Numbered from the stretch's first letter, positions 52,304 to 62,606 are shown. The stretch: 64,000 bases of DNA from Brevundimonas fluminis (GCF_003934285.1 NZ_RQWJ01000002.1:744001-808000); one strand, 5' to 3'. The notes: generated from the letters alone by a model not told the origin. Program-made: numbers and translations.

Positions 52304-53769
52304 CGCCGGTTCGACGGCTGCGGCCCCGCGGCCAGATAGTCCGCCTTGATCGCCGCGAACCGGTCGCCCGCCACGCGCGCTTCCACCGTCGGCACGTCCA
52401 CGCCATAGAGCCGGGCGTTGTTGCCGCCGAAGACGGCGGCCTTCACCGGTCCGTCGGCGGCGCCCAGTTCGGCGAAGCCGTGGGCGCGACGCATGTCCTC
52501 GGGGATCTCCAGCCGGCGCAGCCCCTCGATCTGCCACTGGGGCGAGCCGGTCCAGACCGCGTCGGTGCCCCAGCAGACGCGCTCGACCCCCAGCCCCCTG
52601 ATCAGCGTGCCCATGATGGCGGCGCACATGCGCGGCTCGGCGATCAGGGTCTGGGCGAAGATCTGGCCCAGGTCGCCGTGGACGTTCGTGACCCCGTGCT
52701 TCTCCGGGATTTCCGCCAGGTCGGTGACCCAGTCGATGCGGCCCGTTCGCTCGAACTCGGCCAGCGCCCACTCCGGATCGTCCAGCCGGTAGGCCGAGTG
52801 GTAGATGACGAAGTTCAGCCCCGGCCAGTCCTTCGCCGCCTGCGCCACGTCGTCGACGCGGGCAAAAGGCGCCAGGTCCGGGAACCTCTGGTCCGCCCCG
52901 CGCCCCCACAGTCCCTTGTGCACGCAGACGGTGGTCACCCCCGCCGCGGCCATCAGCTCATAGCCGCGATAGGTCTCTTCCGAATCCATGCGCCAGGGAT
53001 GCTTCGCGGTCTCCTTGTGGGTGTTGTCGCCGACGGTGTAGCCCTTGACCGAGTCCGGCTTCAGCTCCAGCGCGGCGGCCAGATCGTCCAGCCAGCCGGG
53101 CGCGCCCGGCGTCATGATGGCGTGGCTCATCATCCGCACGCCGCCCGCCTCCGCGTTCACCTTCGCCCTGGCCTCGGCCATCTGCCGGTTGGTCAGGAAC
53201 CAGTCTTCGGGAATGTCCGACGGCGCCGAGGAAATCAGGGCGATCTTGGTGTCGCTGTCGAGGAAGATTTCCTTGAAGTAGTTGTCGAACTTCAGGTCCT
53301 CGATGGTCTGGGCGCCCGACGCCGACAGCTGCGGGTTCCAGCCCTGCGCCGCGACCGACTCCCGCAACCGCACGAAGTTCGTCAGCCGCGTGTCGTCGCG
53401 CAGGAAATGGGTGTGCATGTCCATGATGAACTGGCCGGACAGGGCCCTCGCCCTTTCGTCCGCCAGCTCCGGCGTCGACGCCTCGGCCGTCCCCACATCG
53501 AACACGGGACCGAAGGCGCCGTTCAGGGCCGCGAACCCGGCCGCCATACCCGACGCCGTCTGGAAGAAGCGCCGCCGGCTCATGCCCAGCTTCGGCGCCA
53601 CGGCGTCGGCCAGCGCGTAGAGGCGCATCTCCGCCTCGCGCTGCCTGCGGCTCTGCGCGACGGGTCGGTACTCCTCCGAAGACACCATCCGCACGGGCAG
53701 GGGCGTTCGCGGCTCGCTGCGCTCGGCCGGCGTCAGCGCCGCCATCTCCTGGTCGGACAGTCCGCGCAT
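52279..53769 (-). CDS. Tat-exported amidohydrolase-family protein
   Basis: 496 aa, with a very strong Shine-Dalgarno (GGAGGAGG). The metal-dependent TIM barrel (amidohydrolase 2, related to aminocarboxymuconate-semialdehyde decarboxylase) has DMHTHFLRDDTR, NFVIYHSAYRLD, THVNG-like TNVHGDLGQIF and CWGTDAVWTGSPQ with the final Asp. A twin-arginine motif SRRRFFQTASG sits unusually far in (about residue 68), after a charged N-terminal region. Substrate unknown. Confidence 0.88.
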   Translation of the reverse strand: MRGLSDQEMAALTPAERSEPRTPLPVRMVSSEEYRPVAQSRRQREAEMRLYALADAVAPKLGMSRRRFFQTASGMAAGFAALNGAFGPVFDVGTAEASTPELADERARALSGQFIMDMHTHFLRDDTRLTNFVRLRESVAAQGWNPQLSASGAQTIEDLKFDNYFKEIFLDSDTKIALISSAPSDIPEDWFLTNRQMAEARAKVNAEAGGVRMMSHAIMTPGAPGWLDDLAAALELKPDSVKGYTVGDNTHKETAKHPWRMDSEETYRGYELMAAAGVTTVCVHKGLWGRGADQRFPDLAPFARVDDVAQAAKDWPGLNFVIYHSAYRLDDPEWALAEFERTGRIDWVTDLAEIPEKHGVTNVHGDLGQIFAQTLIAEPRMCAAIMGTLIRGLGVERVCWGTDAVWTGSPQWQIEGLRRLEIPEDMRRAHGFAELGAADGPVKAAVFGGNNARLYGVDVPTVEARVAGDRFAAIKADYLAAGPQPSNRRYGFVARG

Positions 53770-53834
53770 GGCTTCCTCCTCCGGTGATCGGCGAAGGCTA
53801 GCACCGCCCCCGGCGGGCGCGGAGCACGATTTCG

Positions 53835-55403
53835 TCAGGCCGGCAGGACCCGCGCATCGCCCGACTGGACGACCATCGTCGCGCGTGTCGAAAGCGTGCC
53901 GCCCTTCTCCGACACCTTGTCCAGGACCTTGAACTCGGTCCGCCACGCCTCCGGCGTCACGTCGCAGACGACGTAGCCGCGCTGGGCGTTGTTGAACTTC
54001 AGGAAGGGGTTGTCGGCCAGATAGCGGCGGCCGTCCGCGCGCTGGTCCTGCCCGTCGCCCGAGGAGCTGATCGACGTGGTCACGAACTCGCTGGCGATCG
54101 GCGCGGCCGACGGTTCGCGGCCGTTCAGATGCAGCTCGCCGGCGTAGTTCTGGTGCTCGTCGCCGGTCAGAACGACGACGTTCTTCATCCGCCGGTCCTG
54201 AATCCGCTTCAGCAGCCGGTTGCGCGGAATGCGATAGCCGGCCCAGGTGTCCACGTTGAAGCCGAGGTCCGGCCCTTCCTTGCGGTCCAGATCCATCATC
54301 ATGATCTGCTGCGCCAGCACGTTCCACCGGGCGCGGCTCTGGTCCAGTCCCCGGTACAGCCACTGCTCCTGCGCCTCGCCCAGCACCTGGGCCTCCGAGG
54401 CGTCGACCGCCGCGCAGGTGGTCGCCCAGGCGTCGCCGCACGGCTGGTCGGTGCGATGCTGGCGCGTGTCCAGCAGGTGCAGGTCCATCAGGCCGCCCCA
54501 CGACGCCCGGCGGTACAGCTGCGTCGCCGACCCCCGGGGGAAGGCGGAGCGCCTCAGCGGCATGTGCTCGTAGAAGGCCTGCATGGCCGCCTGCTGCCGC
54601 AGCATGAAGACGGCCGGGTCCGTGCCGTCCTGATCGAGGGCCGAGACCCAGTTGTTGTCGATCTCGTGGTCGTCCCACGTGCAGAACCACGCCGTCGAGG
54701 CGTGCGAGGACTGGAGGTCCGGGTCCAGCTTGTACTGGGCGTAGCGGCGGCGATAGTCGTCCAGCGAATAGACCTCGCCGCCCAGGTGCATGCGGGGGTT
54801 TTCGATGGTCCCGCCCGAGCCGGTGTAGGTCCGGTTGCCGCGGCCCTCGTAGATGTAGTCGCCGTAGCAGTAGATGAAATCGAGGTTCTCGGCCGCGGCC
54901 TTGCGGTGCGCGGTGTAGAAGCCCTGCTCATAGGCCTGGCAGCCGACCACGCCGAAGCGGGCGCGTGCGACCGCCGCGCCCGCCGCCGGCGCCGTCACGG
55001 CCCGGCCGTACGGCGTGCGCTCGCGGCCGGACGAAAAGCGGTAGAAATACTCGCGGCCGGGCTGCAGACCCTCGACCTCGACGTGGACCGCGTGCGCCAG
55101 TTCCGGCCGCGCGACGGCCTCCCCCGAGCGCACGATCGTGCCGAAGCCGCGGTCGGCCGACACCTCCCACTTCACCGGCACGGCCGCTGAGGGCATGCCG
55201 TGGCCGATCTCCAGCGGGCGCGGCGCCAGTCGCGTCCAGATCACGAAGCCGTCCGGCGTCGGGTCTCCCGCAGCGATGCCCAGTTGGAAGGGATATTCCG
55301 CCCAAACCGGATCGGCCAGCGCTCCGCGCGCCAGTCCGGACGCGGCCACGCCCCCGCCCAGCGCAAGGATCAGCGAGCGACGCGAAGGGACGGGCAGGCG
55401 CAT
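53835..55403 (-). CDS. phoD: Alkaline phosphatase D family metallophosphoesterase
   Basis: 522 aa. Tat signal SRRSLILALGGGVAASGLA. An N-terminal Fn3-like domain (IAAGDPTPDGFVIWTRLAP, ending in EYFYRFSSGRERTPYGRA) precedes the phosphoesterase: FGVVGCQAYEQGF, CYGDYIYEGRGN, CTWDDHEIDNNW and VVLTGDEHQNYAGELH. PhoD is a Ca/Fe-dependent phosphomono/diesterase used in phosphate scavenging. No Pho box searched by eye was convincing. Confidence 0.95.
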   Translation of the reverse strand: MRLPVPSRRSLILALGGGVAASGLARGALADPVWAEYPFQLGIAAGDPTPDGFVIWTRLAPRPLEIGHGMPSAAVPVKWEVSADRGFGTIVRSGEAVARPELAHAVHVEVEGLQPGREYFYRFSSGRERTPYGRAVTAPAAGAAVARARFGVVGCQAYEQGFYTAHRKAAAENLDFIYCYGDYIYEGRGNRTYTGSGGTIENPRMHLGGEVYSLDDYRRRYAQYKLDPDLQSSHASTAWFCTWDDHEIDNNWVSALDQDGTDPAVFMLRQQAAMQAFYEHMPLRRSAFPRGSATQLYRRASWGGLMDLHLLDTRQHRTDQPCGDAWATTCAAVDASEAQVLGEAQEQWLYRGLDQSRARWNVLAQQIMMMDLDRKEGPDLGFNVDTWAGYRIPRNRLLKRIQDRRMKNVVVLTGDEHQNYAGELHLNGREPSAAPIASEFVTTSISSSGDGQDQRADGRRYLADNPFLKFNNAQRGYVVCDVTPEAWRTEFKVLDKVSEKGGTLSTRATMVVQSGDARVLPA

Positions 55404-55457
55404 GGGCAGGGTCTCCGGATTTCGCTCCCGGATACCGGCCGATCGTGACGGTTCTGT

Positions 55458-56834
55458 CTAGGCCCGGGCGCGCAGCCGCAGGCGGATGGGCCGGGCGCTG
55501 CGCAGCGTGATCTGGTGCACCGGCCGCGGCTCCGCCGGCGCGATGGGCTCGACCTCCGCCGCCTTGAGGATCGTCGCCAGCGCGATCATCGCCTCATTGA
55601 GAGCGAAGGTCGCGCCGATGCAGACGCGGGGCCCGGCGCTGAAGGGAATGTAGGTCCAGCGGTCGATGGCCTTGCGGGTCCGGGGCAGGAACCGTTCGGG
55701 CCGGAACTCTTGCGGCGCGTCCCACAGCAGCTCATGCCGGTGCAGCACCCAGGGCGATATCAGCACGGTGGCGCCGGCCTTGATCTCCTGCCCGCCGACC
55801 ACATCGGGACCCAGCGCCCGACGCGCCAGCGTCGGCGCCGGGGGGAACAGGCGCATGGCCTCCTCGATCACCGCGCGCGTCCACGGCAGATGCTCGGCCC
55901 AGTCCGGGGCGTCCGGGTCGAACGGGTCGGCCTCGTCGCGCAGGCGCGCTGCGACGTCCGGCGCCCGGCTGATCAGGTGCAGCGCCCAGCCCAGCGTCCG
56001 CGCCGTCGTCTCATGGCCCGCCAGAATGAAGGTCAGCACGTTCGAGGCCACCTCGTGATCCGACAGGCCGTCGCCGCCGTCCTCGTCGCGGGCGTTCAGC
56101 AGGGCGGTCAGCAGGTCGTCGGCGACCCGCTCGCCGGCCTCGATCTGCGCGCGCCGCCGCGCGACGAGCGCCGACACGCGGGTTTCGAAGAAGCGACCGG
56201 CTCCCGCACCGGTGATGCGGCCCAATCGCGGGATCCAGTCCGGCGCCGCCAGCACGTCGAGCGGGTCGATCCGCGCGGCCAGGGAGAGGTAGGAGTTCAG
56301 CGCCTTCTCGAATCCCCGCGCGTCGCCGTCCAGCTGGTCGGAGAACAGGGTCGCCGACAGGATGTCGAACGTCAGTCCCGACATCTCGGTGTCGAGGTTC
56401 AGCACGCGAGGTCCCAGATCCAGCCGCCAGCCCTCGACGCGTCGCCGCGACCGATCCGCCATGCGTCCGGACATCGTCGCCGTGCGCGCCGGCGTGAACA
56501 GCGGCGCCAGGATGCGGCGGACCCGTCGCCACGCCTCCCCCTCGGTCAGCAGCAGGCCGTCGGCCAGCATCGGCCCCAGCACCCGGCGCTGCAGCGCGCC
56601 CTTCTCATAGTTGGCGGCGTTGGCCGACAGGACGTGACGCACGCCCTCCGGATGGCTGACCACCAGGATCTCGCCCAGGGCGGAGTCGCCGTGCAGCTGC
56701 GGCTCGCGGAAATGGCGCTCGGACCACATGCCCAGCGGATCGCGCCACCCGACCCACAAGAACGGGATCAGGCCCAGCGGCCTCGTCCGCCGCCGGGGCG
56801 TCCACGGGCGAAAGGCGGGAGAACCGTCGGCCAT
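55458..56834 (-). CDS. Cytochrome P450
   Basis: 458 aa. Heme ligand loop PFSAGPRVCIGATFALNEAM (Cys near residue 404), I-helix oxygen-activation motif AGHETTARTLGW, K-helix EEAMRLFPPAP and the PERF-type EFRPERFLPRT. No membrane anchor and no adjacent ferredoxin or reductase, so a generic redox partner is needed. The length and helical C-terminal layout suggest a CYP that hydroxylates a lipid or terpenoid-like substrate, but this is not determinable. Confidence 0.95.
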   Translation of the reverse strand: MADGSPAFRPWTPRRRTRPLGLIPFLWVGWRDPLGMWSERHFREPQLHGDSALGEILVVSHPEGVRHVLSANAANYEKGALQRRVLGPMLADGLLLTEGEAWRRVRRILAPLFTPARTATMSGRMADRSRRRVEGWRLDLGPRVLNLDTEMSGLTFDILSATLFSDQLDGDARGFEKALNSYLSLAARIDPLDVLAAPDWIPRLGRITGAGAGRFFETRVSALVARRRAQIEAGERVADDLLTALLNARDEDGGDGLSDHEVASNVLTFILAGHETTARTLGWALHLISRAPDVAARLRDEADPFDPDAPDWAEHLPWTRAVIEEAMRLFPPAPTLARRALGPDVVGGQEIKAGATVLISPWVLHRHELLWDAPQEFRPERFLPRTRKAIDRWTYIPFSAGPRVCIGATFALNEAMIALATILKAAEVEPIAPAEPRPVHQITLRSARPIRLRLRARA

Positions 56835-56878
56835 GCGGGGAGTCTAGGCCTGCCGGGTGACCGCGATAAGGCCCCGCG

Positions 56879-57304
56879 TCAGTTGGCCGCCGCCGGCTTC
56901 CACGCCCGCATCTCGGCGATCTCGCGCGTCTGGGCGTCGATCACGGCCCGGGCCATGCGGCGGATCTCGGGGTCCTTCGAGTTCGCCAGCGCCACCTCGG
57001 CCATCTCCACCGCGCCCTCGTGGTGCGCGATCATCTTGGCGATGTAGGCCTCGTCGACGGTGGCGCCCGAAGCGTCGGCCATCTTCCGATGCATCGAGCT
57101 TTCCGACGCCGCGAAGGCTGCGTCGCCTGCACCGGGGCTGGCCGGTCCGTGCCCGGTCGGGTGGGCGCCCGACGTCTCGCCGTCCTTCACCGTCGCGGCG
57201 TGGCGCTCGGCCGAGGCGTCGCGCATGGCCTGCTCGACCGGATCGCCGCCGCCCTCGCACGCGGTCAGCAGCAGGACGGGCAGGGCGATCAGCAGGCGCT
57301 TCAT
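56879..57304 (-). CDS. DUF305 lipoprotein
   Basis: 141 aa. Lipobox LLLTAC. The conserved DUF305 core reads FAASESSMHRKM, DEAYIAKMIAHHEGAVEMAE and DPEIRRMARAVIDAQTREIA, with the diagnostic HHEGA. DUF305 proteins are periplasmic and often sit beside metal or copper genes, with suggested metal binding. Gene order: 2 bp downstream of another lipoprotein gene. Confidence 0.9.
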   Translation of the reverse strand: MKRLLIALPVLLLTACEGGGDPVEQAMRDASAERHAATVKDGETSGAHPTGHGPASPGAGDAAFAASESSMHRKMADASGATVDEAYIAKMIAHHEGAVEMAEVALANSKDPEIRRMARAVIDAQTREIAEMRAWKPAAAN

Positions 57305-57306
57305 GG

Positions 57307-57678
57307 TCAGCTCCTCGGCGGCAGGGTCGACGACTTGGTGCGGCCGTCTCGGTGGGTCACGGTGGTCGGCGCCCGCTCGCTCTGCGCGGGGATCAGGCCG
57401 GCGATGCGGACGTAGACGCGGTCGGTCGCCGAAGCGCCTGCGGCCTGGACGCACAGGGTGCTCTCGCCCTCGCGGCCCCATGGCGTCTCGACGGCGTCGA
57501 CCACGTCCTCGCTGCCGTCGACGAAGGCGACGATCCGCGCCCGCAGGTCGCGGTCGACGCCCATGGCGTAGCTGCCGAAGCTGACCTCGACGTCGCAGCC
57601 CTCGCGAACCGCCGGCGGCTCCGCCGTCTCGCAGCCCGCGAGGGTCAGGACGGCGATCAGGGCCGCGGCGCGGATCAC
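57307..57678 (-). CDS. Putative lipoprotein of unknown function downstream of purL
   Basis: 123 aa, GTG start overlapping the purL stop (GTGA). Lipobox LTLAGC. The mature part ([20 protein letters not shown] and [19 protein letters not shown]) is compact with two more cysteines. No family recognised. Coupling to purL and to the DUF305 gene suggests expression with the purine operon. Confidence 0.68.
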   Translation of the reverse strand: MIRAAALIAVLTLAGCETAEPPAVREGCDVEVSFGSYAMGVDRDLRARIVAFVDGSEDVVDAVETPWGREGESTLCVQAAGASATDRVYVRIAGLIPAQSERAPTTVTHRDGRTKSSTLPPRS

Positions 57679-59891
57679 GCCCGGCCCTCGATCCACGCCG
57701 GCAGCCAGCTCTCGTGCATCTCGCGCAGGTGGGCCAGCGGGATGCGGAACAGCTCGCCCTTCTCGCCGGCCGAAGCGAAGTCCGTGCCCTTGGCCCGGCC
57801 CACGACGCTGGCATGCAGGCCCGCGGCCTGGGCCCTGGCGATCAGATCGACCGGATCGGCGACGGCGGTCAGGTAGCGCGCCTGATCCTCGGCGAACAGC
57901 AGGACGTGCGCGTGGGCGTGGCTGGTCGCGTCCAGCTCCACGCCGCAGTCGCTGGCCAGGGCCATGTCCGCCGCCGCGCCGATCAGGCCGCCGTCCGACA
58001 GGTCGTGGACGCAGGTCAGGTCGCCGGCTTCGATCAGCCCGCGCACGAAGTCGCCCGTCCTGCGCTCCAGCGCCAGGTCGACGGGCGGCGGCGCGCCGTC
58101 CTCGCGGCCCAGCACCTCGCGCAGATAGATCGAGGCGCCCAGCTCCCCGTGCGTCTCGCCGATGAGCACCAGCACGTCGCCCTCGACCATGCCGCCGAAG
58201 CCGCAAACGGTGTCGTAGTTGGGCAGCAGTCCGACTCCGCCGACGGTCGGCGTGGGAGGGATCGCGGCCCCGTTGGTCTCATTGTAGAGGCTGACGTTGC
58301 CGCTCACGACGGGGAAGTCCAGCGCGCGGCAGGCCTCGGCCATGCCGTCGATGGCGCACACGATCTGACCCATGATCTCCGGGCGCTGCGGGTTGCCGAA
58401 GTTGAGGTTGTCGGTGATGGCGATCGGCCGCGATCCGACGGCCGTCAGGTTCCGCCAGGCCTCGGCGACGCACTGTTTCCCGCCCTCGTACGGGTCGTTC
58501 TGGACGTAGCGGGGGGTGCAGTCGCTGGTGACCGCCAGACCCTTGTCCGTCCCGTGCACCCGCACCACGCCCGCGTCGGCGCCGGTGGCGGAGTCGTGCA
58601 GGGTGTCGGCCATCACGTGGCGATCGTATTGCTCCCAGATCCAGCGCTTGGACGCCATGTCGGGACAGCAGACGACGCTCAGGACCGCGTCGGGCCAGCT
58701 GTCGGGCGCGGGCACCTCCTGCGGCGACAGGCGCGGCTGCAACTCGGGCTGCACCCAGGGCCGGTCGTACATCGGCGCGTCGTCGAACAGCGGCGCCAGC
58801 GGCACGTCGCAGACGACCTCGCCGTGATGCTTCAGCACCAGACGGCCGGTGTCGGTGGTCACGCCGATGGTCGCGGCGTCCAGGCCCCATTTCCTGAAGA
58901 TGCGCTCGCCGTCCGCCTCGCGGCCCGGCTTCAGCACCGCCAGCATCCGCTCCTGGCTTTCCGACAGCATCATCTCGTACGCCGTCATGCCCTCTTCGCG
59001 CTGCGGCACGGCGTCCATGTTCAACTCGATGCCGACGCCGCCCTTGCCGGCCATCTCGACCGAGGAGCTGGTCAGCCCGGCCGCGCCCATGTCCTGGATC
59101 GCGGCCACCGCGCCCGACGCCATCAGTTCGAGGGTGGCCTCGATCAGCAGCTTCTCGGCGAAGGGGTCGCCGACCTGGACGGTCGGGCGCTTCTCGTCGG
59201 AATCCTCGTCGAACTCCGCACTCGCCATCGTCGCGCCGTGGATGCCGTCGCGGCCGGTCTTGGAACCGAAATAGACCACCGAGTGGCCCGCGGCCGGCGC
59301 GGCCGAGTAGAAGATGGCGTCCGACTTCGCCAGGCCCACGCACATGGCGTTGACCAGGATGTTGCCGTTGTAGCCGGCGTGGAAGTTGGTCTCGCCCGCC
59401 ACGGTCGGCACGCCGACGCAGTTGCCGTAGCCCCCGATGCCCGACACCACGCCGCTCACCAGCCGCCGCGTCTTCTCGTGCGACGGGTCGCCGAAGCGCA
59501 GGGCGTTCAGCAGGGCCACGGGCCGCGCGCCCATGGTGAAGACGTCGCGCATGATGCCGCCCACGCCCGTCGCCGCGCCCTGGTAGGGCTCGATGAAGCT
59601 GGGGTGGTTGTGGCTCTCCATCTTGAAGATGCAGGCGTCGCCGTCGTCGATGTCTATGACCCCGGCGTTCTCGCCGGGCCCGCAGATCACCCGCGGCCCC
59701 TTGGTCGGGAACTTGCCCAGATGGATTTTCGACGACTTGTAGCTGCAGTGCTCCGACCACATCACCGAGAACACGCCCAGCTCGACCTGGTTGGGCTCGC
59801 GCCCCAGTCGATCCAGCACGATCTGGTATTCGTTCGGAGCCAGGCCGTACTCGGCGGCCAGCTCGGCCATGGACTTCTCGGGTGCGCTCAT
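57675..59891 (-). CDS. purL: Phosphoribosylformylglycinamidine synthase subunit II
   Basis: 738 aa, the small (non-fused) PurL needing PurS and PurQ. Converts FGAR to FGAM with glutamine-derived ammonia. Motifs: [68 protein letters not shown] and [17 protein letters not shown]. purQ and the purS end lie 3-4 kb upstream on the same strand, so the three subunits are split by unrelated genes. Confidence 0.98.
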   Translation of the reverse strand: MSAPEKSMAELAAEYGLAPNEYQIVLDRLGREPNQVELGVFSVMWSEHCSYKSSKIHLGKFPTKGPRVICGPGENAGVIDIDDGDACIFKMESHNHPSFIEPYQGAATGVGGIMRDVFTMGARPVALLNALRFGDPSHEKTRRLVSGVVSGIGGYGNCVGVPTVAGETNFHAGYNGNILVNAMCVGLAKSDAIFYSAAPAAGHSVVYFGSKTGRDGIHGATMASAEFDEDSDEKRPTVQVGDPFAEKLLIEATLELMASGAVAAIQDMGAAGLTSSSVEMAGKGGVGIELNMDAVPQREEGMTAYEMMLSESQERMLAVLKPGREADGERIFRKWGLDAATIGVTTDTGRLVLKHHGEVVCDVPLAPLFDDAPMYDRPWVQPELQPRLSPQEVPAPDSWPDAVLSVVCCPDMASKRWIWEQYDRHVMADTLHDSATGADAGVVRVHGTDKGLAVTSDCTPRYVQNDPYEGGKQCVAEAWRNLTAVGSRPIAITDNLNFGNPQRPEIMGQIVCAIDGMAEACRALDFPVVSGNVSLYNETNGAAIPPTPTVGGVGLLPNYDTVCGFGGMVEGDVLVLIGETHGELGASIYLREVLGREDGAPPPVDLALERRTGDFVRGLIEAGDLTCVHDLSDGGLIGAAADMALASDCGVELDATSHAHAHVLLFAEDQARYLTAVADPVDLIARAQAAGLHASVVGRAKGTDFASAGEKGELFRIPLAHLREMHESWLPAWIEGRA

Positions 59892-59924
59892 GGGCGGGCC
59901 TTCTAGCCCGCGTCGCCCCGCCTG

Positions 59925-60734
59925 TCAGCCGTGCGACGCGTCCGTGCGCTCCACGCCGCGCCTGAGCCCCATCGCGAGGATCACCGCGCCCACCAGGACC
60001 ACGCCGGCGGCGCCCAGCGCGCCGAAGGCGAGCAGCGGGTTCCGCTCCTGCTCGGCCGCGAACACGGCGACCAGACCCCAGGAGATGGGCAGCGGATAGG
60101 CGAGGGTCCGCGTCCGTTCCGTCACCCACAGGCCCAGCAGCGTCACCGCCCCGACCGCCAGAAGGGACCAGATCACCGGGTCGACGCCGGCCGGGAGGCC
60201 GCCGTTGCCCGTCACGACCGTCAGCAGATTCACCGGCGAGGCCACCGTCAGCCATCCCGCCAGCGCCGCCAGCGGCCAGACCACGGTCGTCCTGTCCCGA
60301 TCCAACCGGCCCAGCCCGCGGATCAGGGCCGCGTTGCCCAGCAACGGGACCAGGAGCACGATCAGAGAGCCGAAGATCAACAGGATCGTCGCCAGTTCCG
60401 CGTCCAGCGCCGCGGCCACGGTCCACCACCCGATGCCCAGCAGGGCCGCCACCGACGGCCACCCCATGCGCCGGATCGGCTCGCTCTCGCCCGTCTGCGG
60501 CAGCACCTGCCGGATCGCGTAGACCAGCAGACCGAGAAAGATCAGGCCCCAGATCGAGAAGGCGTAGCTGGCGACCCGCAGGTTCTCGTCGGAATCCTGC
60601 GAGAACTCCGCCGGACTCTGGCCCCAGCCGACCGCGTTGATCCCGTAGTTGACGATGATGGCGAACAGGGTCGCCGCCAGCACGACCAGGCGGCGCGTCT
60701 TCTGGGCGGCGGTGGGTCGGACGATCGAGGACAT
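59925..60734 (-). CDS. TspO/MBR-like tryptophan-rich membrane protein
   Basis: 269 aa, about eight helices. FAIIVNYGINAVGWGQSP and ASYAFSIWGLIFLGLLVYAI are typical of the larger TspO-like (DUF) branch; PLAALAGWLTVASPVN and PLPISWGLVAVFA also fit. TspO proteins bind tetrapyrroles. Function in this branch is unclear. Confidence 0.75.
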   Translation of the reverse strand: MSSIVRPTAAQKTRRLVVLAATLFAIIVNYGINAVGWGQSPAEFSQDSDENLRVASYAFSIWGLIFLGLLVYAIRQVLPQTGESEPIRRMGWPSVAALLGIGWWTVAAALDAELATILLIFGSLIVLLVPLLGNAALIRGLGRLDRDRTTVVWPLAALAGWLTVASPVNLLTVVTGNGGLPAGVDPVIWSLLAVGAVTLLGLWVTERTRTLAYPLPISWGLVAVFAAEQERNPLLAFGALGAAGVVLVGAVILAMGLRRGVERTDASHG

Positions 60735-60808
60735 CTACGGCTCCGCTTGAGGCTCGCACAGATACGCGCGGGACCGTACGCGGGTTCAGATTTGTTTGCG
60801 GTGACGCT

Positions 60809-60833
60809 GGAACGGGGGCGATTCGCCGCGGTT
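60809..60833 (+). promoter_or_regulatory. EcfG-like promoter (GGAAC-N16-GGTT)
   Basis: GGAAC (60809-60813) and GGTT (60830-60833) with 16 bp between match the general-stress consensus with one mismatch. The start codon of the acidic protein gene is 53 bp downstream. Confidence 0.5.
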
Positions 60834-60886
60834 CTCGCCTCGACGCCCGCACCTCCCCGAGGGCGCTTTCAGGAGAGAGACGAGAG

Positions 60887-61228
60887 ATGGCCCAGGAAAA
60901 CCAGACCCCGCAATCCCGGCCCCAGCCCGAGCGCGACGGCATGCTGGCCGCCCAGACCGACGCCGGGACGCTGAACAGCCAGTATGACGACGACGAAACC
61001 GCCGGTCTCGACGAGACGGTCGAAGCCAACCGCGGCCGCGAGCAGGGCCTTGGCATGGGCGCCCGCGAGCTGAACGCCCAGGCCGATCCGGGCGTCGACA
61101 TGGCCGCCGACGAGGACGAGGTCACCGACCTCGACGACGAGGACGAGGAAGACGACGTCGAGGCGCTGGACGGCGACGTGGCCGTTCAGGGCGACGACGA
61201 AGACGAGGAAGACGGCGCCGGCGTCTGA
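60887..61228 (+). CDS. Acidic, intrinsically disordered stress-type protein
   Basis: 113 aa with AGGAGAG upstream. Almost no hydrophobic core: an N-terminal polar segment, then highly acidic DEDEVTDLDDEDEEDDVEAL and DDEDEEDGAGV. Such proteins may bind divalent cations or act as hydrophilic protectants. The EcfG-like promoter supports a stress role (inferred). Conserved family not recognised. Confidence 0.68.
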   Translation: MAQENQTPQSRPQPERDGMLAAQTDAGTLNSQYDDDETAGLDETVEANRGREQGLGMGARELNAQADPGVDMAADEDEVTDLDDEDEEDDVEALDGDVAVQGDDEDEEDGAGV

Positions 61229-61251
61229 TCCGGCGACGGACCCGGGCCGCC

Positions 61252-61908
61252 TCAGCGGTCCGGGTCTTCCTCGGTGTCGGTGTCGTTGATCGTCACCCGG
61301 ACCTCGCCGTCATAGGCGAACACCCGCGTGGCGTGGCGCTCCTGGCCAGTGGTCCAGTTGCTGGCGCCGTAGCCGGTGTAGATCACCGTCGTGTTGGTCC
61401 CGACGTTGATCGCGCTCTCCGTTCGGCCGACCCGGGACGGATCCGCGGACACCACGACGAAGGCGTCTCCCGGCCTCGGCCGAAACTGGACCGAATAGAC
61501 CGGGCCGCGGCTGAACCAGTCCGAATCGACGAAGCCGCGGGTCTCGCGGCCCTCCGCGTCCAGCACGCGCACGCGCGGCGAAAAGATGCGGTCGTAGCCC
61601 AGCAGGCCTCCGACGATCAGCGTCTTGTCGTCCAGGTCGGTCGGCAGGGCGTAAACGACGTACGGCCCGGCGCCGCCTTCTTGGGAGAGGCACGGCGAGC
61701 CGTATCCGAGAGGCGTGGAGACGACGTGGACCGCCGTCTCCTTCTTCGGCGTCAGGCTGACCGTCCGGCCGAGATCGGGCGACGCGTCGCAGTCGGCCCG
61801 GTCCCACGCCAGCAGGGGCGGGGGCGGCGGCTCGACCGTGGTGGCGCATCCGGCGAGGCCCAGGGCGGGGACCAACCCCGCCAGCAGCAGTGCGCGCATG
61901 GCCGTCAC
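61252..61908 (-). CDS. Putative lipoprotein, possible MalM-like
   Basis: 218 aa. GTG start overlaps the upstream gene's stop (GTGA). Lipobox GLAGC. Pro-rich linker, then beta-rich domain (VYVVYALPTDLDDKTLIVGG-like, RGPVYSVQFRPRPGDAFVVV, NTTVIYTGYGASNWTTGQ). The layout resembles MalM-type periplasmic lipoproteins, weakly. Paired with the next lipoprotein gene. Confidence 0.65.
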   Translation of the reverse strand: MTAMRALLLAGLVPALGLAGCATTVEPPPPPLLAWDRADCDASPDLGRTVSLTPKKETAVHVVSTPLGYGSPCLSQEGGAGPYVVYALPTDLDDKTLIVGGLLGYDRIFSPRVRVLDAEGRETRGFVDSDWFSRGPVYSVQFRPRPGDAFVVVSADPSRVGRTESAINVGTNTTVIYTGYGASNWTTGQERHATRVFAYDGEVRVTINDTDTEEDPDR

Positions 61909-62606
61909 CGCAGCAGCTGGGCCGAGGTCTCGGCCACCCGCTGAAGGGCGTCCTCGATGCCGGCCGCCAGACGCGCCTTGTCCGCCAGCAGGGCGCTGCG
62001 GTTGTTGAAGAAGAACTCGGGGTTCGGCGGAATGGTGATCACGCCTTCGACCACGTTCAGGGGATTGTAGACGATCTGGTTCTCCATCAGCAGGGAACCG
62101 TCCGCCGCGCCGACAAGCTTCACCTTGGCCCAGACGTAGGGGCGGAACGGCTGTCCCGCGCCGGGGGACATGTAGCCGTACTCGATCACCGCCACGTCCA
62201 GATAGGCGTCCACGCCCTCGGGCGCGCCTGAGTGCGCCGGCAGCCAGTCGCGCTTGGCGCGCGCGCCGCTGGGCAGTAGGGCGACCTCATAGCCCTCCTG
62301 ACCGATCTCCCGCATCAGCAGGGTCTCCAGCTCCCCTTCGGCGTCGAAGGACACCTCGCGCAGCGCGTCGTTCACCGCATCCTGACGCTCGGCCTGGATG
62401 CCGGCGTCCACCAGGGCCCCGATCAGGCCGAAGTTCGATCCGACCGAGGCGACTTCGTAGGCGATCGCCTTTTCAGGCATCGCGTCGTCCATGATCACCA
62501 TGCGGTCGACCTGCGACGCGGCGCGGTCGTACGGCGTCGCGACGTAAGGATCGGCGCACGCGCTCAGGCACAAGGCCCCCATGAGGCCCAGCAGCTTCAA
62601 TTTCAT
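61905..62606 (-). CDS. Putative lipoprotein, unknown function
   Basis: 233 aa. Lipobox ALCLSAC. Mature protein: MVIMDDAMPEKAIAYEVASV, a helical segment, then a beta-strand domain (DAYLDVAVIEYGYMSPGAGQ and PYVWAKVKLVGAADGSLLME) ending in a helix (LADKARLAAGIEDALQRVAE). A similar shape occurs in GNA1162-like and curli-type lipoproteins, but the match is not firm. Translationally coupled to the gene below it. Confidence 0.65.
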   Translation of the reverse strand: MKLKLLGLMGALCLSACADPYVATPYDRAASQVDRMVIMDDAMPEKAIAYEVASVGSNFGLIGALVDAGIQAERQDAVNDALREVSFDAEGELETLLMREIGQEGYEVALLPSGARAKRDWLPAHSGAPEGVDAYLDVAVIEYGYMSPGAGQPFRPYVWAKVKLVGAADGSLLMENQIVYNPLNVVEGVITIPPNPEFFFNNRSALLADKARLAAGIEDALQRVAETSAQLLR

